Assembly: GCA_964242415.1 (NCBI GenBank)
Contig: CAXTAT010000014.1
Span: 60,758-124,757 of the forward strand
Source: DASWOJ01 sp964242415
GTDB lineage: Bacteria; Pseudomonadota; Alphaproteobacteria; Acetobacterales; Acetobacteraceae
Direction: 5' to 3'
DNA length: 64,000 nucleotides
Positions 50,570-59,659 of the stretch are shown in pieces. Positions within the stretch are counted from its first letter, which is position 1; the number at the start of each line of letters is the position of its first letter. The notes beneath the pieces are model-generated. The model was not told the origin of the DNA. It ran no database searches and saw nothing but the letters and a program-made list of their open reading frames with translations. Made by a program: the position numbers and the translations under genes.

Positions 50570-51214
50570 CCTCCCCCCGTGCCGACGCACGCGGCTGCGG
50601 CCCGGAGATGCCGGGCCATGCCAGTGGCCATTCGCATCGCACCATGTCCACCGCCGTCATTGCGAGCCGCGCTTGCGGCGCGGCAATCCAGGGGTGCACT
50701 GACCGTATTTCCGGCCTGGCGCTGCCTGGACTACCACATCGCAATGACGAACCAGGGAACGGGCGAACCGGTCAAAGCGAACGGCCGCCAACATAAGCGC
50801 CACACCGAAACTACGACGCGCCGCGGCTGAAGATGCCTCGCGCGGACCGACGCACAACGAGTTTCGCAGCCCTGCCTATCCAGCCTGCTCGGGACATCGG
50901 CACAATCATCGCCGCGCGGGGCCATGCAGCCCGAGGCGGATGCGCCATAAGCCCGGCGCCTGTCACAACCCGCCGCCGGTCACGAATTGTCGGCGCGGCC
51001 GATCCCGCTGGCAGGGCTGTCCCTGAAATGCTACTTCGGCAAGGTGCGGAGGCACGATGCCCGCCGCGCAGGCCTCCGATGGCGCGGATCGGGCCGGAGA
51101 GCGCTCAAGGGTCGGCAGCTCGGCCAGGACCAAGCGCCCGCCTCTGCCGTCGCAAGCAGATTATTCCACGCCGCAACCCGGCACCACCAGGAGCGTCTTG
51201 CCCGGCATGACCCT
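50570..51214. other. Long intergenic region before the second phytoene synthase
   Basis: About 645 bp. A family A repeat lies at 50655-50749. The remainder shows no convincing gene on either strand; frames across 50833-51210 have Arg/Pro-rich antisense-like composition. Confidence 0.5.
50655..50749. repeat. Dispersed palindromic repeat, family A copy 9
   Basis: A full copy from CGTCATTGCGAGCCGCGCTTG to CACATCGCAATGACG. The inner right arm is diverged (GCCTGGACTACC). Confidence 0.88.
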
Positions 51215-52159
51215 ATGCGGCATCCAACCCTGCCTGATCTCGGGCGGCCTGGCGTGACCGGGGCCGTAAGGGTGCTTGCGCGGCACGGCCGGACCTTCCG
51301 CCTGGCTGGCCGCCTGCTGCCGCGGGCGATGCTGTCCAGCGCCGCCGAGCTGTACGCATTCTGCCGCGCGGTCGATGACATGGCCGACGAGGTGGCCGAC
51401 CACGCAGCCGGCCCGGACGTGGATCAGGACGCCGCGCGCGCCGGGTTGCTGCAACTGCGCCGGGCGGTGCTGGAGCGGGATGCATCCCACCCTTTGGCGG
51501 CCCAGCTCTTCGCCTTGCCGGCAGGCGTCAGCACGGCGGCCGCGATTGCGCTGATCGATACCGTGCTGTCCGACCTCGGCCCGGTGCGGCTGGCGGACGA
51601 GGCTGCGCTGCTGCGCTATGCCTATGGCGTCGCGGGGACGGTGGGGCTGCAGATGTGCGCCGTGCTCGGCGTGGACGATCCCTGCGCCGCGCCGCACGCC
51701 ATCGACCTCGGCGTTGCGATGCAGCTCACCAACATCGCCCGCGATGTGGCGGAGGACGCGCAACAGGACCGGCTCTACCTGCCCGCCGTCTGGCTGCCGC
51801 CCGGGCTGCAGCCGGCCGGGGTGATGGACGCCCCCGGCCCGGTGTTCGCCGCGGTGCAGCAAGTCCTGGCGCGGGCCGACCGCCGCTACCGGAGCGCTGA
51901 GCGCGGCTTCCACCACCTGCCGCCCCGCGCCCGCCCTGCCATCCGGGCCGCAGCCCGGCTATACGAGGAGATCGGCCTGCGGGTGCTGCGCCGGGGTCCC
52001 ACCTATTTGCACGCGGGGCGCTGCGTGGTGCCGCTGCCGCGCAAGCTGGCGCTGCTGGCGGGTTGCCTGGGCGCCGGGGTGTTCGGCCGCGTGCCGGCCG
52101 GGCCGCACGACCCGGTGCTGCATCACGCCCTGCGCGGCCTGCCCGGCGTCCGGGCATGA
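51215..52159 (+). CDS. crtB: Phytoene synthase family protein, copy 2
   Basis: This is a second squalene/phytoene synthase-family protein, 314 residues. Both aspartate-rich motifs are present: CRAVDDMADE and LTNIARDVAEDA. It differs clearly from the 21670 copy by eye. ATG 51215 is chosen because it stands just before the conserved GRTFRLAGRLLPRAM; no strong ribosome binding site is visible. The stop overlaps the crtY ATG (ATGA), so it belongs to a crtB-crtY-blh operon. It probably makes phytoene under different control from copy 1. Confidence 0.87.
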   Translation: MRHPTLPDLGRPGVTGAVRVLARHGRTFRLAGRLLPRAMLSSAAELYAFCRAVDDMADEVADHAAGPDVDQDAARAGLLQLRRAVLERDASHPLAAQLFALPAGVSTAAAIALIDTVLSDLGPVRLADEAALLRYAYGVAGTVGLQMCAVLGVDDPCAAPHAIDLGVAMQLTNIARDVAEDAQQDRLYLPAVWLPPGLQPAGVMDAPGPVFAAVQQVLARADRRYRSAERGFHHLPPRARPAIRAAARLYEEIGLRVLRRGPTYLHAGRCVVPLPRKLALLAGCLGAGVFGRVPAGPHDPVLHHALRGLPGVRA

Positions 52160-53334
52160 GCCGCCCCGATTACGACGTGGCCATCCTGGGCGCCGGCCTG
52201 GCCGGGCTGAGCCTGGCCGTGCGCCTGGCCGCGCCCGAATTCGCCGGGCTGCGCGTCCTGGTGGTGGAGCCGCGGACCGAGTACCGGCGGGACCGCACCT
52301 GGTCCTATTGGGCCATCAAGCCGCATCCGTTCGAGGACGCGGTGGCGCACCGCTGGGATCGCTGGGCCGTCGCCGGCCATGGGCGCGAGGTGGTGCGCGA
52401 GGCGTCCGGCCTGCACTATGCGTCGATCCCCTCCGACGCCTTCTACCGCCTGGCCCTGCGCCGTATCCGGGCCGCGCCGCACATCGACCTCCGCATGGGC
52501 GCTGGCGCCGATGCCGTGGAGGAAGACGGCGGCGTGCGGCTGCACCTGCCGGACGCGGTGCTGCGGGCCGCAGTGGTGTTCGACACCCGCCCGCCGCCGG
52601 GCATCGGCGGGCACGGGCTGACCCAGGCGTTCCTGGGCCAGGAGATCGAGACCGAGGAGCCGGTGTTCGACCCCGGGGTCGCCACCCTGATGGACTTCCG
52701 CTGCCCGCAGGCCGGCGCGGCGCATTTCACCTACGTGCTGCCCACCTCGCCCCGGCACGCCCTGGTGGAGGACACCTGGTTCGCCCCAACCACCCTGCGC
52801 CTGCCCGATCACCGTGCCGCCATCCGCACCTACATGGCGGAGCGCCACGGCGTCTACCGCTTCACCGTGGGCTTCGAGGAGCGGGGCGCGCTGCCGATGG
52901 ACCCGGTATTCCAGCCACGGCCCGGCACGCGGCTGCTGCCGTTAGGCACGGCGGGCGGCGCGACGCGGCCCAGCACGGGCTACGCCTTCAACGCCATCCA
53001 GGCGCGCTGCGACGCCATTGCCGCGGACCTCGCCTCGGGATGGGCGGCCGGCTGCCTGCCGCAGCCCGCCCGCCCGCGGCCCGGGCTGGTGCGCTACATG
53101 GACCGCGTGCTGCTGCACCTGCTGGAGGCACGGCCGGCCCTGGCGCCGCGGGTGTTCACCGCCTTGTTCGCCGGCTGCCCGCCGCGCGCGCTGGTGCGGT
53201 TTCTCAATGACGGGGCCGGCCCGGCCGACCTCGCCGCCGTCGCCGCCGCCATCCCGCTGCTGCCGACGCTCGGCGCCGCCGCACGCATGGCCGCAGGAGG
53301 GATGGAATGGCCACGGCCGGCCGCCGCTGGCTAG
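52156..53334 (+). CDS. crtY: Lycopene beta-cyclase (CrtY type)
   Basis: This is a flavoprotein cyclase of 392 residues that converts lycopene to beta-carotene. It has the dinucleotide motif GAGLAGLSLAVRL at about residues 12-24, the cyclase block RTWSYWAIKPHPF, FLGQEIETEEPVFDP, MDFRCPQ, FTYVLPTSP and PSTGYAFNAIQ. It is coupled to crtB copy 2 upstream and overlaps blh downstream by 28 bp. Confidence 0.92.
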   Translation: MSRPDYDVAILGAGLAGLSLAVRLAAPEFAGLRVLVVEPRTEYRRDRTWSYWAIKPHPFEDAVAHRWDRWAVAGHGREVVREASGLHYASIPSDAFYRLALRRIRAAPHIDLRMGAGADAVEEDGGVRLHLPDAVLRAAVVFDTRPPPGIGGHGLTQAFLGQEIETEEPVFDPGVATLMDFRCPQAGAAHFTYVLPTSPRHALVEDTWFAPTTLRLPDHRAAIRTYMAERHGVYRFTVGFEERGALPMDPVFQPRPGTRLLPLGTAGGATRPSTGYAFNAIQARCDAIAADLASGWAAGCLPQPARPRPGLVRYMDRVLLHLLEARPALAPRVFTALFAGCPPRALVRFLNDGAGPADLAAVAAAIPLLPTLGAAARMAAGGMEWPRPAAAG

Positions 53335-54290
53335 GCCCCGCGCTGCGGCTGCAATCCCGGGTGGCGACGGGGTTGATGGCCGCGTTCTGCCTGGCGGCGC
53401 TGCTGGGCGTGCCGTTTGGGCTGGCCGCGCAGGTCGGCGTGCTGCTGGCCGGCATCGTCGTGGTGGGCGTCCCGCACGGGGCATTCGACCACCTGGTGGC
53501 GCGGCGGCGGCTGGAGCGGCTCGGGCGTTGGTGGTGGGCACCGTTCGGCGTGGGCTATTTGGGGCTGGCCGGGCTGGTGTGGCTGGCTTGGATGGCGGCG
53601 CCGGGGCTGACGCTGGCGGGGTTCCTGGCAGCCTCGGTGCTGCACTTCGGCTTGGGGGACGTGGAGGACGGGCTGGCGCCGGCCGGGGTGCCGCGTGCGG
53701 TCGCGGTGCTGGCCTATGGCGGGCTGCCGCTGCTGCTGCCGATGGCGCTGCACCCCGCGGCGTCCGCACCCGTGCTCGCCGCGCTGGCGGAGGCGCCGGT
53801 ATCCACCATGCAGGGCGTGCTGTCCGGCACCGTATGGCTGCTGCCGCCGTGGGCCGCGGCCTTCGCCTGGACGCTGATAGAAGCCCGGCGAGAGCGGCGG
53901 GGCGTGGCGGAGCGCCTGGCCACCGCGGCGGGCTTCGCGTTGCTGCCGCCCTTGTTGGCGTTTGGCCTGTACTTCGGTGCCGGGCACTCGGTGCGCCATG
54001 TGCTGCGCCTGGGGGCATGGCGCGACGCGCGTGACCCGGTGGCGGCGGCGCGCTGGCTGGCGCGGGTGATGCTGCCGGCTGGCCTGGCCTGCGCCGCCGG
54101 GCTGGGGGCGCTGGCGCTGCTGGGCCAGGACGTGACCGCCGGGGTGCTGGCGCCGATGTTCCGGGTGATTGCGGCACTGACGTTGCCGCACATGGTCGTC
54201 ACGGCCTGGCTGGATCGTGCGGATGTGGACTATGCTGCCGGCGCAGGCCTTGGGGATGGGGCGGCCGGCCCCCACCCTGAGCGGGGCTGA
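53307..54290 (+). CDS. blh: Beta-carotene 15,15'-dioxygenase, Brp/Blh family
   Basis: This is a membrane dioxygenase that cleaves beta-carotene into two retinal molecules. The 327-residue product has several membrane helices and the family histidine motifs GVPHGAFDHL (about residue 55), VLHFGLGD, GAGHSVRHV and LTLPHMVV. ATG 53307 has a strong CAGGAGGG ribosome binding site inside crtY. Retinal is normally used by rhodopsins; none is encoded in this window. Confidence 0.88.
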   Translation: MATAGRRWLGPALRLQSRVATGLMAAFCLAALLGVPFGLAAQVGVLLAGIVVVGVPHGAFDHLVARRRLERLGRWWWAPFGVGYLGLAGLVWLAWMAAPGLTLAGFLAASVLHFGLGDVEDGLAPAGVPRAVAVLAYGGLPLLLPMALHPAASAPVLAALAEAPVSTMQGVLSGTVWLLPPWAAAFAWTLIEARRERRGVAERLATAAGFALLPPLLAFGLYFGAGHSVRHVLRLGAWRDARDPVAAARWLARVMLPAGLACAAGLGALALLGQDVTAGVLAPMFRVIAALTLPHMVVTAWLDRADVDYAAGAGLGDGAAGPHPERG

Positions 54291-54374
54291 CGCTTCAACC
54301 TGGGAGGGGCGGAGCCGGCGCTCCGCCTGTGCAGGCGGCGGCAGGGTTTCAGGGATCGGGGCGGAGGTACGCGC

Positions 54375-54983
54375 ATGAAGCTGCACTGGTCGCAAGGATC
54401 GCCCTTTGTCCGCAAGGTGATGGTGGCCGCCCATGAGCTTGGCCTGTCGGATCGCATCGAGATCGTGCCGACCTCGGCCGCGATGGGCCAGCCCAACGCG
54501 GACCTGATGGCCGACAATCCGCTGAGCAAGCTCCCCACCCTGATCCTGGCAGACGGCACGGCGCTGTATGACAGCCTGACGATCTGCGAGTACCTGAACG
54601 ACTTCGCCAGCGGCGGCCTGTTCCCCGGTGGGGCAGGGCGCTGGGACGTGCTGACCGGCCACGCACTGGGGACCGGGTTCCTGGACCTGCTGGTGCTGTG
54701 GCGCAACGAACACATCAAGCCCGCCGCGCAGCAATCCCCGGACTGGCTGAACAGCTTCGCCGCCAAGACCGCTGCGACGCTGCACCGGATGGAGGCGATG
54801 GCGCCGGAACTGGCAAACCGGGCGGTGGACATCCGCCACATCACCTTCGCCTGCGCGCTGTCCTACCTGGATTTCCGCTTCCCTGGGCTGGACTGGCGCG
54901 CGGGCCACACCAGGCTGGCCGCTTGGCACGCCGATTTCGCCAAGCGCGAGTCCATGATGGCGACCACCCCCGCTGCCGCCTGA
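54375..54983 (+). CDS. Glutathione S-transferase family protein
   Basis: This 202-residue protein has an N-terminal thioredoxin-like domain (SQGSPFVRKVMVAAHELGL, NPLSKLPTLIL with the cis-Pro, and YDSLTICEYL) and a helical C-terminal domain. GGAGG precedes ATG 54375. It stands alone after the carotenoid operon. The substrate is unknown. Confidence 0.88.
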   Translation: MKLHWSQGSPFVRKVMVAAHELGLSDRIEIVPTSAAMGQPNADLMADNPLSKLPTLILADGTALYDSLTICEYLNDFASGGLFPGGAGRWDVLTGHALGTGFLDLLVLWRNEHIKPAAQQSPDWLNSFAAKTAATLHRMEAMAPELANRAVDIRHITFACALSYLDFRFPGLDWRAGHTRLAAWHADFAKRESMMATTPAAA

Positions 54984-55117
54984 CCGCTGCGGAGCCAGCG
55001 TAGCCGCCGCTCGCCCAGGGGGGGCCCAACCTGGGCCGACATGCCTCGATGATCCGCTTCATGCGGTCCCAAGGCACGCGATGCCGTTGCCCGCGGCACT
55101 CGCTTCCGGCGGATGGC

Positions 55118-55543
55118 TCAATACTGCCGGTGAAACCAGAATGCGTCGGGAACCCGATCCATGCCGGCATGCTCATAGAACCCAACGGCGTCGGGAACCG
55201 AGGCCAGGAGCACGGTCACCCCTGGCCCGACGGCATGGCGCACCGCATCCAGCAGCCCGCCGCCGATGCCCAACCCCTGCGCCGAGGCGCAAACCGCGAG
55301 TTCGGCCACATAGCAGCACCAGGCAAAGTCGGTGACGCAGCGGGCCAGCCCGACCAGGGGCCGGCCCGGCGCATCCAGCCGCGCTGTCAGGATCAGGCTG
55401 GCAGCGGCGAGCATCGTCCCAAGCCGGGCGTCGTCGCCGATGGGCCGTATCGTGCCCATCCCGGCCTCGACCAGCACACGCCGGAACTCGGCCAGGCCCA
55501 GGCCAGGCTCGCGGGCATACACTACGGGGGTGCGGTCACCCAC
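55118..55543 (-). CDS. GNAT family N-acetyltransferase
   Basis: This 141-residue GNAT protein has the acetyl-CoA binding loop QGLGIGGGLLDAV at about residues 89-101 and a C-terminal GFYEHAGMDRVPD block. It starts with GTG. It lies just downstream of ychF on the same strand. The acceptor substrate is unknown. Confidence 0.82.
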   Translation of the reverse strand: MGDRTPVVYAREPGLGLAEFRRVLVEAGMGTIRPIGDDARLGTMLAAASLILTARLDAPGRPLVGLARCVTDFAWCCYVAELAVCASAQGLGIGGGLLDAVRHAVGPGVTVLLASVPDAVGFYEHAGMDRVPDAFWFHRQY

Positions 55544-55560
55544 GGCCGCCGCGCCGCAGC

Positions 55561-56655
55561 CTAGACGTTGAACCGGAACAGCAGCACGTCGCCGTCCTTC
55601 ACCACGTAGTCCCGCCCTTCCACCCGCATCTTCCCCGCCTCCTTGGCGCCGGCCTCGCCCTTGCAGGCGATGAAGTCGTCATAGGCGATGGTCTCGCAGG
55701 CGATGAACCCGCGCTCGAAGTCGTTATGGATCACCGCCGCCGCCTGCGGCGCCTTGGTGCCGCGTGTGATCGTCCACGCCCGCGTCTCCTTCGGCCCCAC
55801 CGTGAAGTAGGTCGCCAAACCCAACAGCGCGTAGCCGGCGCGGATCACCCGATCCAGGCCGCTGTCCGGCAGCCCCAGGCCATCGAGGAACTCGCGCCGG
55901 TCCGCCTCGGCCAGCAGGCTCACCTCCGCCTCGATGGCGGCCGAGACCACGACGGCCCCGGCGCCCTCCGCCTTGGCGCGGGCGATCACCCGGGCGGACT
56001 GCGCGTTGCCGTCCGCCGCCGCGGCCTCCTCCACGTTGCACACATACAGCACGGGCTTGCTGGTCATCAGTTGCAGGCGCTTGGCGGCCTCCACGTCGCC
56101 GGGTTGGATCGCCGTGCGGGCAGGGTGCCCGGCCTGCAGGGCGGCCAGGATCGGCTCCATCAGCGCCACCCCCTGCAGGCTGTCCCGGTCGCCGCCGCGC
56201 GCCTTCTTCTGCAGCGCCGGCAGGCGGCGCTCCAGGCTGTCCAGGTCGGACAGCATCAGCTCGGTCTCCACCGTCTCGGCGTCGCGGATCGGGTCGATGC
56301 TGCCCTCGACATGCGTCACGTCGCCGTCCTCGAAGCAGCGCAGCACATGGATGATCGCGTCCACCTCGCGGATGTTGGCCAGGAACTGGTTGCCCAGGCC
56401 CTCGCCCTTCGACGCCCCGCGCACCAGCCCGGCGATGTCCACGAACTCCAGGCTGGTCGGGATCGTCGTCTTGCTCTTCCCAATCGTGGACAGCGCCCCC
56501 AGCCGCGGGTCCGGTACGGCGACGCGGCCGACGTTCGGCTCTATGGTGCAGAACGGATAGTTGGCGGCCTGCGCCGCGGCGGTCGCCGTCAGCGCGTTGA
56601 ACAGCGTGCTCTTGCCCACGTTGGGCAGGCCGACGATGCCGCAGTTGAACCCCAT
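55561..56655 (-). CDS. ychF: Ribosome-associated ATPase YchF
   Basis: This is an Obg-family P-loop protein of 364 residues that binds ribosomes and prefers ATP. The P-loop is GLPNVGKST, the switch region contains FVDIAGLVRGASKGEGLGNQFL, and the specificity motif is NVEE instead of NKxD. The C-terminal TGS-like domain ends RDYVVKDGDVLLFRFNV. Its ATG follows the pth stop directly. Confidence 0.95.
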   Translation of the reverse strand: MGFNCGIVGLPNVGKSTLFNALTATAAAQAANYPFCTIEPNVGRVAVPDPRLGALSTIGKSKTTIPTSLEFVDIAGLVRGASKGEGLGNQFLANIREVDAIIHVLRCFEDGDVTHVEGSIDPIRDAETVETELMLSDLDSLERRLPALQKKARGGDRDSLQGVALMEPILAALQAGHPARTAIQPGDVEAAKRLQLMTSKPVLYVCNVEEAAAADGNAQSARVIARAKAEGAGAVVVSAAIEAEVSLLAEADRREFLDGLGLPDSGLDRVIRAGYALLGLATYFTVGPKETRAWTITRGTKAPQAAAVIHNDFERGFIACETIAYDDFIACKGEAGAKEAGKMRVEGRDYVVKDGDVLLFRFNV

Positions 56656-57285
56656 CTAACCCGTTCCCCCCATCTTCGTCGCTGTCGGCTGTTTGGTGCC
56701 TTTCGGCTGCACGTCGCCCTGAGTCAGCAGGGCCACGCGCGTCATGAAGTCTGCCGGCCGCCCCTGGGCCAGCAACGGCGCGGCGTCCGCCACCGCGTCC
56801 AGCAGTTCGGCCAGCCACGCCTGGTCGGTCTTGTGGAAGTCCCCCAGCACATGGCCGTGCACGCGCGCCTTGTCGCCCGGGTGTCCGATGCCCAGGCGGA
56901 CGCGCCAGTAATCGGGCGTGCCCAAGCAGCGGTCCATGCTGCGCAGGCCGTTGTGCCCCGCCGCCCCGCCGCCGCGCTTCACCCGCACCTTGCCCGGCGC
57001 CAGGTCCAACTCGTCATGGAACGCGGTGATGGCGTCCGGCAACAGCTTGAAGAACGCCGCCGCCGGCTGCACGCTTTCGCCCGAGGCGTTCATGTAGGTG
57101 CCCGGCTTCAGCGCCAGCACCCGCTCGCCGCCCACCGTGCCCTCGGCCACCAGGCCGCGGAACCGCTGCCGCCACGGCCCGAAGCCGTGGCGGCGCGCGA
57201 TCTCGTCCAGCGCCATGAAGCCGATGTTGTGGCGCTGCCGGGCCATGGCTGGCTCTGGGTTGCCCAGGCCGACCCAGAGCAACAT
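56656..57285 (-). CDS. pth: Peptidyl-tRNA hydrolase
   Basis: This enzyme of 209 residues releases peptides from prematurely dissociated peptidyl-tRNA. The family blocks are WVGLGNPEPAMARQRHNIGFMALD (catalytic His), KPGTYMNASGESV, FHDELDLAPGKVRVKRGGGAAGHNGLRS and RLGIGHPG. It lies between rplY and ychF, a common bacterial gene order. Confidence 0.95.
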   Translation of the reverse strand: MLLWVGLGNPEPAMARQRHNIGFMALDEIARRHGFGPWRQRFRGLVAEGTVGGERVLALKPGTYMNASGESVQPAAAFFKLLPDAITAFHDELDLAPGKVRVKRGGGAAGHNGLRSMDRCLGTPDYWRVRLGIGHPGDKARVHGHVLGDFHKTDQAWLAELLDAVADAAPLLAQGRPADFMTRVALLTQGDVQPKGTKQPTATKMGGTG

Positions 57286-57302
57286 GACTAGCGCAGCATG
57301 GC

Positions 57303-57998
57303 CTACTTCTTGGCGGCGGGCTTCGCCGGAGCCTTGGCGGCCGGTGCGGCGCCCTTGCCCGGCGCCTTGGTGCCGCGGGCTGGCGCGGCGGCGGCGGCCG
57401 GGGCGTTCGGGTCGGCGGCGACCTCGATGCCCTTGGTCGGCGCGGCGACGGTGGCGATCACGAAGTCGCGCCCGACGATGACCGGCGCCACGTTCTCCGT
57501 CCCCAGGAGGTCGCTGAACCGCACGTTGTCGTTGATGTCCAGCGCCGCCATGTCGGCCTGGAAGAAGTCCGGCACGCTCTCCGGGTCGGCCAGCACCTCG
57601 ACGGCATGGCGCACGACGTTCAGCACGCCGCCCTTCTTCAGGCCGGGCGACGTCGCCTCGTTCTGGAACTGCACCGTCACCGAGACGCGGATGCGCTCGC
57701 CGGCGGCCAGGCGCTGGAAATCGACGTGGATCGCCTTGTCGCTGACCGGGTGGAACTGCACCTCGCGCATCAGCGCGCGGGAGGGGGCGCCGGCGACGTT
57801 CACCTCATACAGGCGGGACTTCCAGCCGCCGCGGGTCAGCTCGCGCACGATGATGCGGGGATCGAGCTGGATCAGGGTCGGCGTCTGCTTGGCGCCGTAG
57901 ATGACGGCAGGCACCATGCCTGCCCGACGAGATGCGCGTGCCGCCCCCTTACCTGCCCGCTCGCGCGCCTCGGCCTCGATGGTCACGATGTTGGCCAT
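57303..57998 (-). CDS. rplY: Ribosomal protein L25 (general stress protein CTC form)
   Basis: This is the long CTC form of L25, which binds 5S rRNA, with 231 residues. The N-terminal L25 domain (EARERAGKGAARASRRAGMVPAVIYG) is followed by the CTC beta-domain (VQFQNEATSPGLKKGGVLNVVRHAVEVL) and a C-terminal Ala/Pro/Lys tail of about 45 residues. It heads the rplY-pth-ychF cluster. Confidence 0.95.
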   Translation of the reverse strand: MANIVTIEAEARERAGKGAARASRRAGMVPAVIYGAKQTPTLIQLDPRIIVRELTRGGWKSRLYEVNVAGAPSRALMREVQFHPVSDKAIHVDFQRLAAGERIRVSVTVQFQNEATSPGLKKGGVLNVVRHAVEVLADPESVPDFFQADMAALDINDNVRFSDLLGTENVAPVIVGRDFVIATVAAPTKGIEVAADPNAPAAAAAPARGTKAPGKGAAPAAKAPAKPAAKK

Positions 57999-58310
57999 GG
58001 TCTGCTCCTAACAGCAAAAGCGCCGGCCTCCAGGGGTGCCAGCGTCGGCGGCGGTGTAGCGGATCGGGGGCAGGGGGGCAACGGGGGGCTGCCATTCCAG
58101 GTTGGGGCCGGTCGGCGGCAAGCAGCGTCGCAACGCCCCGATGGCCGCCGCCGTGCTGGGTCCGATCCCGGGGGGCCGTACCAAGCCGCGGCAGAACCCG
58201 CACCCGCCGGGGTCGTGCCAAGCATCTACCGGAACCCCGGCTTGCCCCACGCCCAGCCAAAGGACGGTCGTCCCAGGGAACCTGACGGTGGCAGGGGTGT
58301 TCAGGGGGCC
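57999..58310. other. Divergent intergenic region rplY / membrane-anchored protein gene
   Basis: About 310 bp that must hold both promoters. No repeat, gene or operator was recognised. Confidence 0.5.
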
Positions 58311-58823
58311 ATGCAAGGTGCTGAGAAGATCAATGACGAGTTCGAGGTCGGCTTCGACGAACGCTTCGAGCAGAGCTGGGTCAAAGCCGAATGGGTCGGG
58401 CACATGGTCATGTTGGCCTTCGTTGTCGCCGGCCTTGCGGGGGTGTTCGGCCGCGGGCCGCTCAGCCACCGCACGGAGAAAACCGCCGAGTCCGCCCTAG
58501 CCGTCGATTTCGAACCCATCGCCCGCTCGCAAGCGCCGACCCAAGTCACCTTCCACATCGACAACCCAACCGATACGCCAGAGATGAACCTGTTCATCGG
58601 CAGCAACAGCGTCGAACCCATGGGCCTGCAGCGCATCCAGCCGCAGCCTATCGCCACCAAGGCGGTCCAAGACGGGCTCACCCTGACCCTGTCGATCCCG
58701 CCCCACACGCATGGCGCCGAAATCAGGTTGAACCTCGAACCGTCCTCGCTCGGCCAAAACCAGCTTATCGCCCAACTCGAAGGCCACGACCCAATCCGCT
58801 GGACGCAGTTCGTCCTGCCATGA
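58311..58823 (+). CDS. Uncharacterised membrane-anchored protein
   Basis: I do not recognise a family. The 170-residue product has one helix near residues 24-43 (WVGHMVMLAFVVAGLAGVFG) and a beta-rich outer domain with HIDNPTDTPEMNLFIGSNSVE and PHTHGAEIRLNLE. ATG 58311 has a GGGGG ribosome binding site. It overlaps the DUF421 gene by 4 bp (ATGA), so the two form a unit. Confidence 0.65.
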   Translation: MQGAEKINDEFEVGFDERFEQSWVKAEWVGHMVMLAFVVAGLAGVFGRGPLSHRTEKTAESALAVDFEPIARSQAPTQVTFHIDNPTDTPEMNLFIGSNSVEPMGLQRIQPQPIATKAVQDGLTLTLSIPPHTHGAEIRLNLEPSSLGQNQLIAQLEGHDPIRWTQFVLP

Positions 58824-59266
58824 ACGTCATCATCCGGGCAGCCGCCGCCTACCTCATCCTGCTATTCGCCGTCCGGTTGATCGGCCGGCGCACTGCCAGC
58901 ATGATGGCGCCCTTCGACCTCGTGGTGCTGTTCCTGTTCGGCGGCGCGCTCATGGCCGGAGTCCTAGGCGACGACCACTCGATGACCGCCGCCATCAGCG
59001 CCGTGTTCTCGATTGGCCTGATGCACACCAGCGTCTCCAACCTCAAGCGCTGGTCGGAGTGGTTCGGACGCCTCGTCGATGGCACCCCTGTCGTCATTTA
59101 CGAGTGCGGTGATTGGCACCAGGATCGGATGCGCGGCATGCGGGTGCTGGAGAGCGACGTTATGGCCGCAGTGCGCCAAAAAGGACTGATGTGCCTCGAA
59201 CAAGTGCGCTATGCGGTGGTGGAACGGGATGGCAAAGTCTCGATCGTAGCGGAGAGTGACGAGTGA
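58820..59266 (+). CDS. DUF421 (YetF/YcaP-like) membrane protein
   Basis: This 148-residue protein has two to three N-terminal helices (AAAYLILLFAVRLIGRR, PFDLVVLFLFGGALMAGVL, AAISAVFSIGL) and a small cytoplasmic DUF421 domain with DGTPVVIYECGDWHQDRMRGMRVLESDVMAAVRQKG. It is coupled to the anchored protein before it. The function of this family is not settled. Confidence 0.82.
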   Translation: MNVIIRAAAAYLILLFAVRLIGRRTASMMAPFDLVVLFLFGGALMAGVLGDDHSMTAAISAVFSIGLMHTSVSNLKRWSEWFGRLVDGTPVVIYECGDWHQDRMRGMRVLESDVMAAVRQKGLMCLEQVRYAVVERDGKVSIVAESDE

Positions 59267-59659
59267 GCCGGGCACGATCCAGACTGGCATCCCTGTTTGG
59301 CTTGAGCGTTTTACCTTGGACGGGGCACAACGCCCTTCCATACGAAAACGTACGCTAGCTGTAGTGGCTCCACACTTATGCGGGGCTCGCGCTCATAGGC
59401 TTGGTCTGGCTCACGTCCGGTAAGACTATCGCGGGCGTCTAGACAGAGGGCCAGAAGCTGGAGTTCCGGTAGCAGCAGGACCGAAAGTGTATTTGAGCGG
59501 TGCTGCCACGGTAATTGGTGCATCAAACCAACAGATACCGGTGGCGAAAAACTCACTTTTTTACGATGCCATAAGTTAGAATGTACTTTCAGTTCCGCTG
59601 CTGTTGGACCCCGGCTTCGCCAGCCCACCATCCGACCCTCGCTCCAGAACGAGACCCCG
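59267..59659. other. Lower-GC intergenic stretch
   Basis: About 390 bp between convergent genes with noticeably more A and T than the neighbours. No gene, repeat or terminator hairpin was recognised. Confidence 0.45.

Noticed and set aside
50833..51210. Open frame of about 125 codons before crtB copy 2
   Set aside because: Arg/Pro/Ala-rich composition without any motif, and no ribosome binding site; probably chance in GC-rich DNA.
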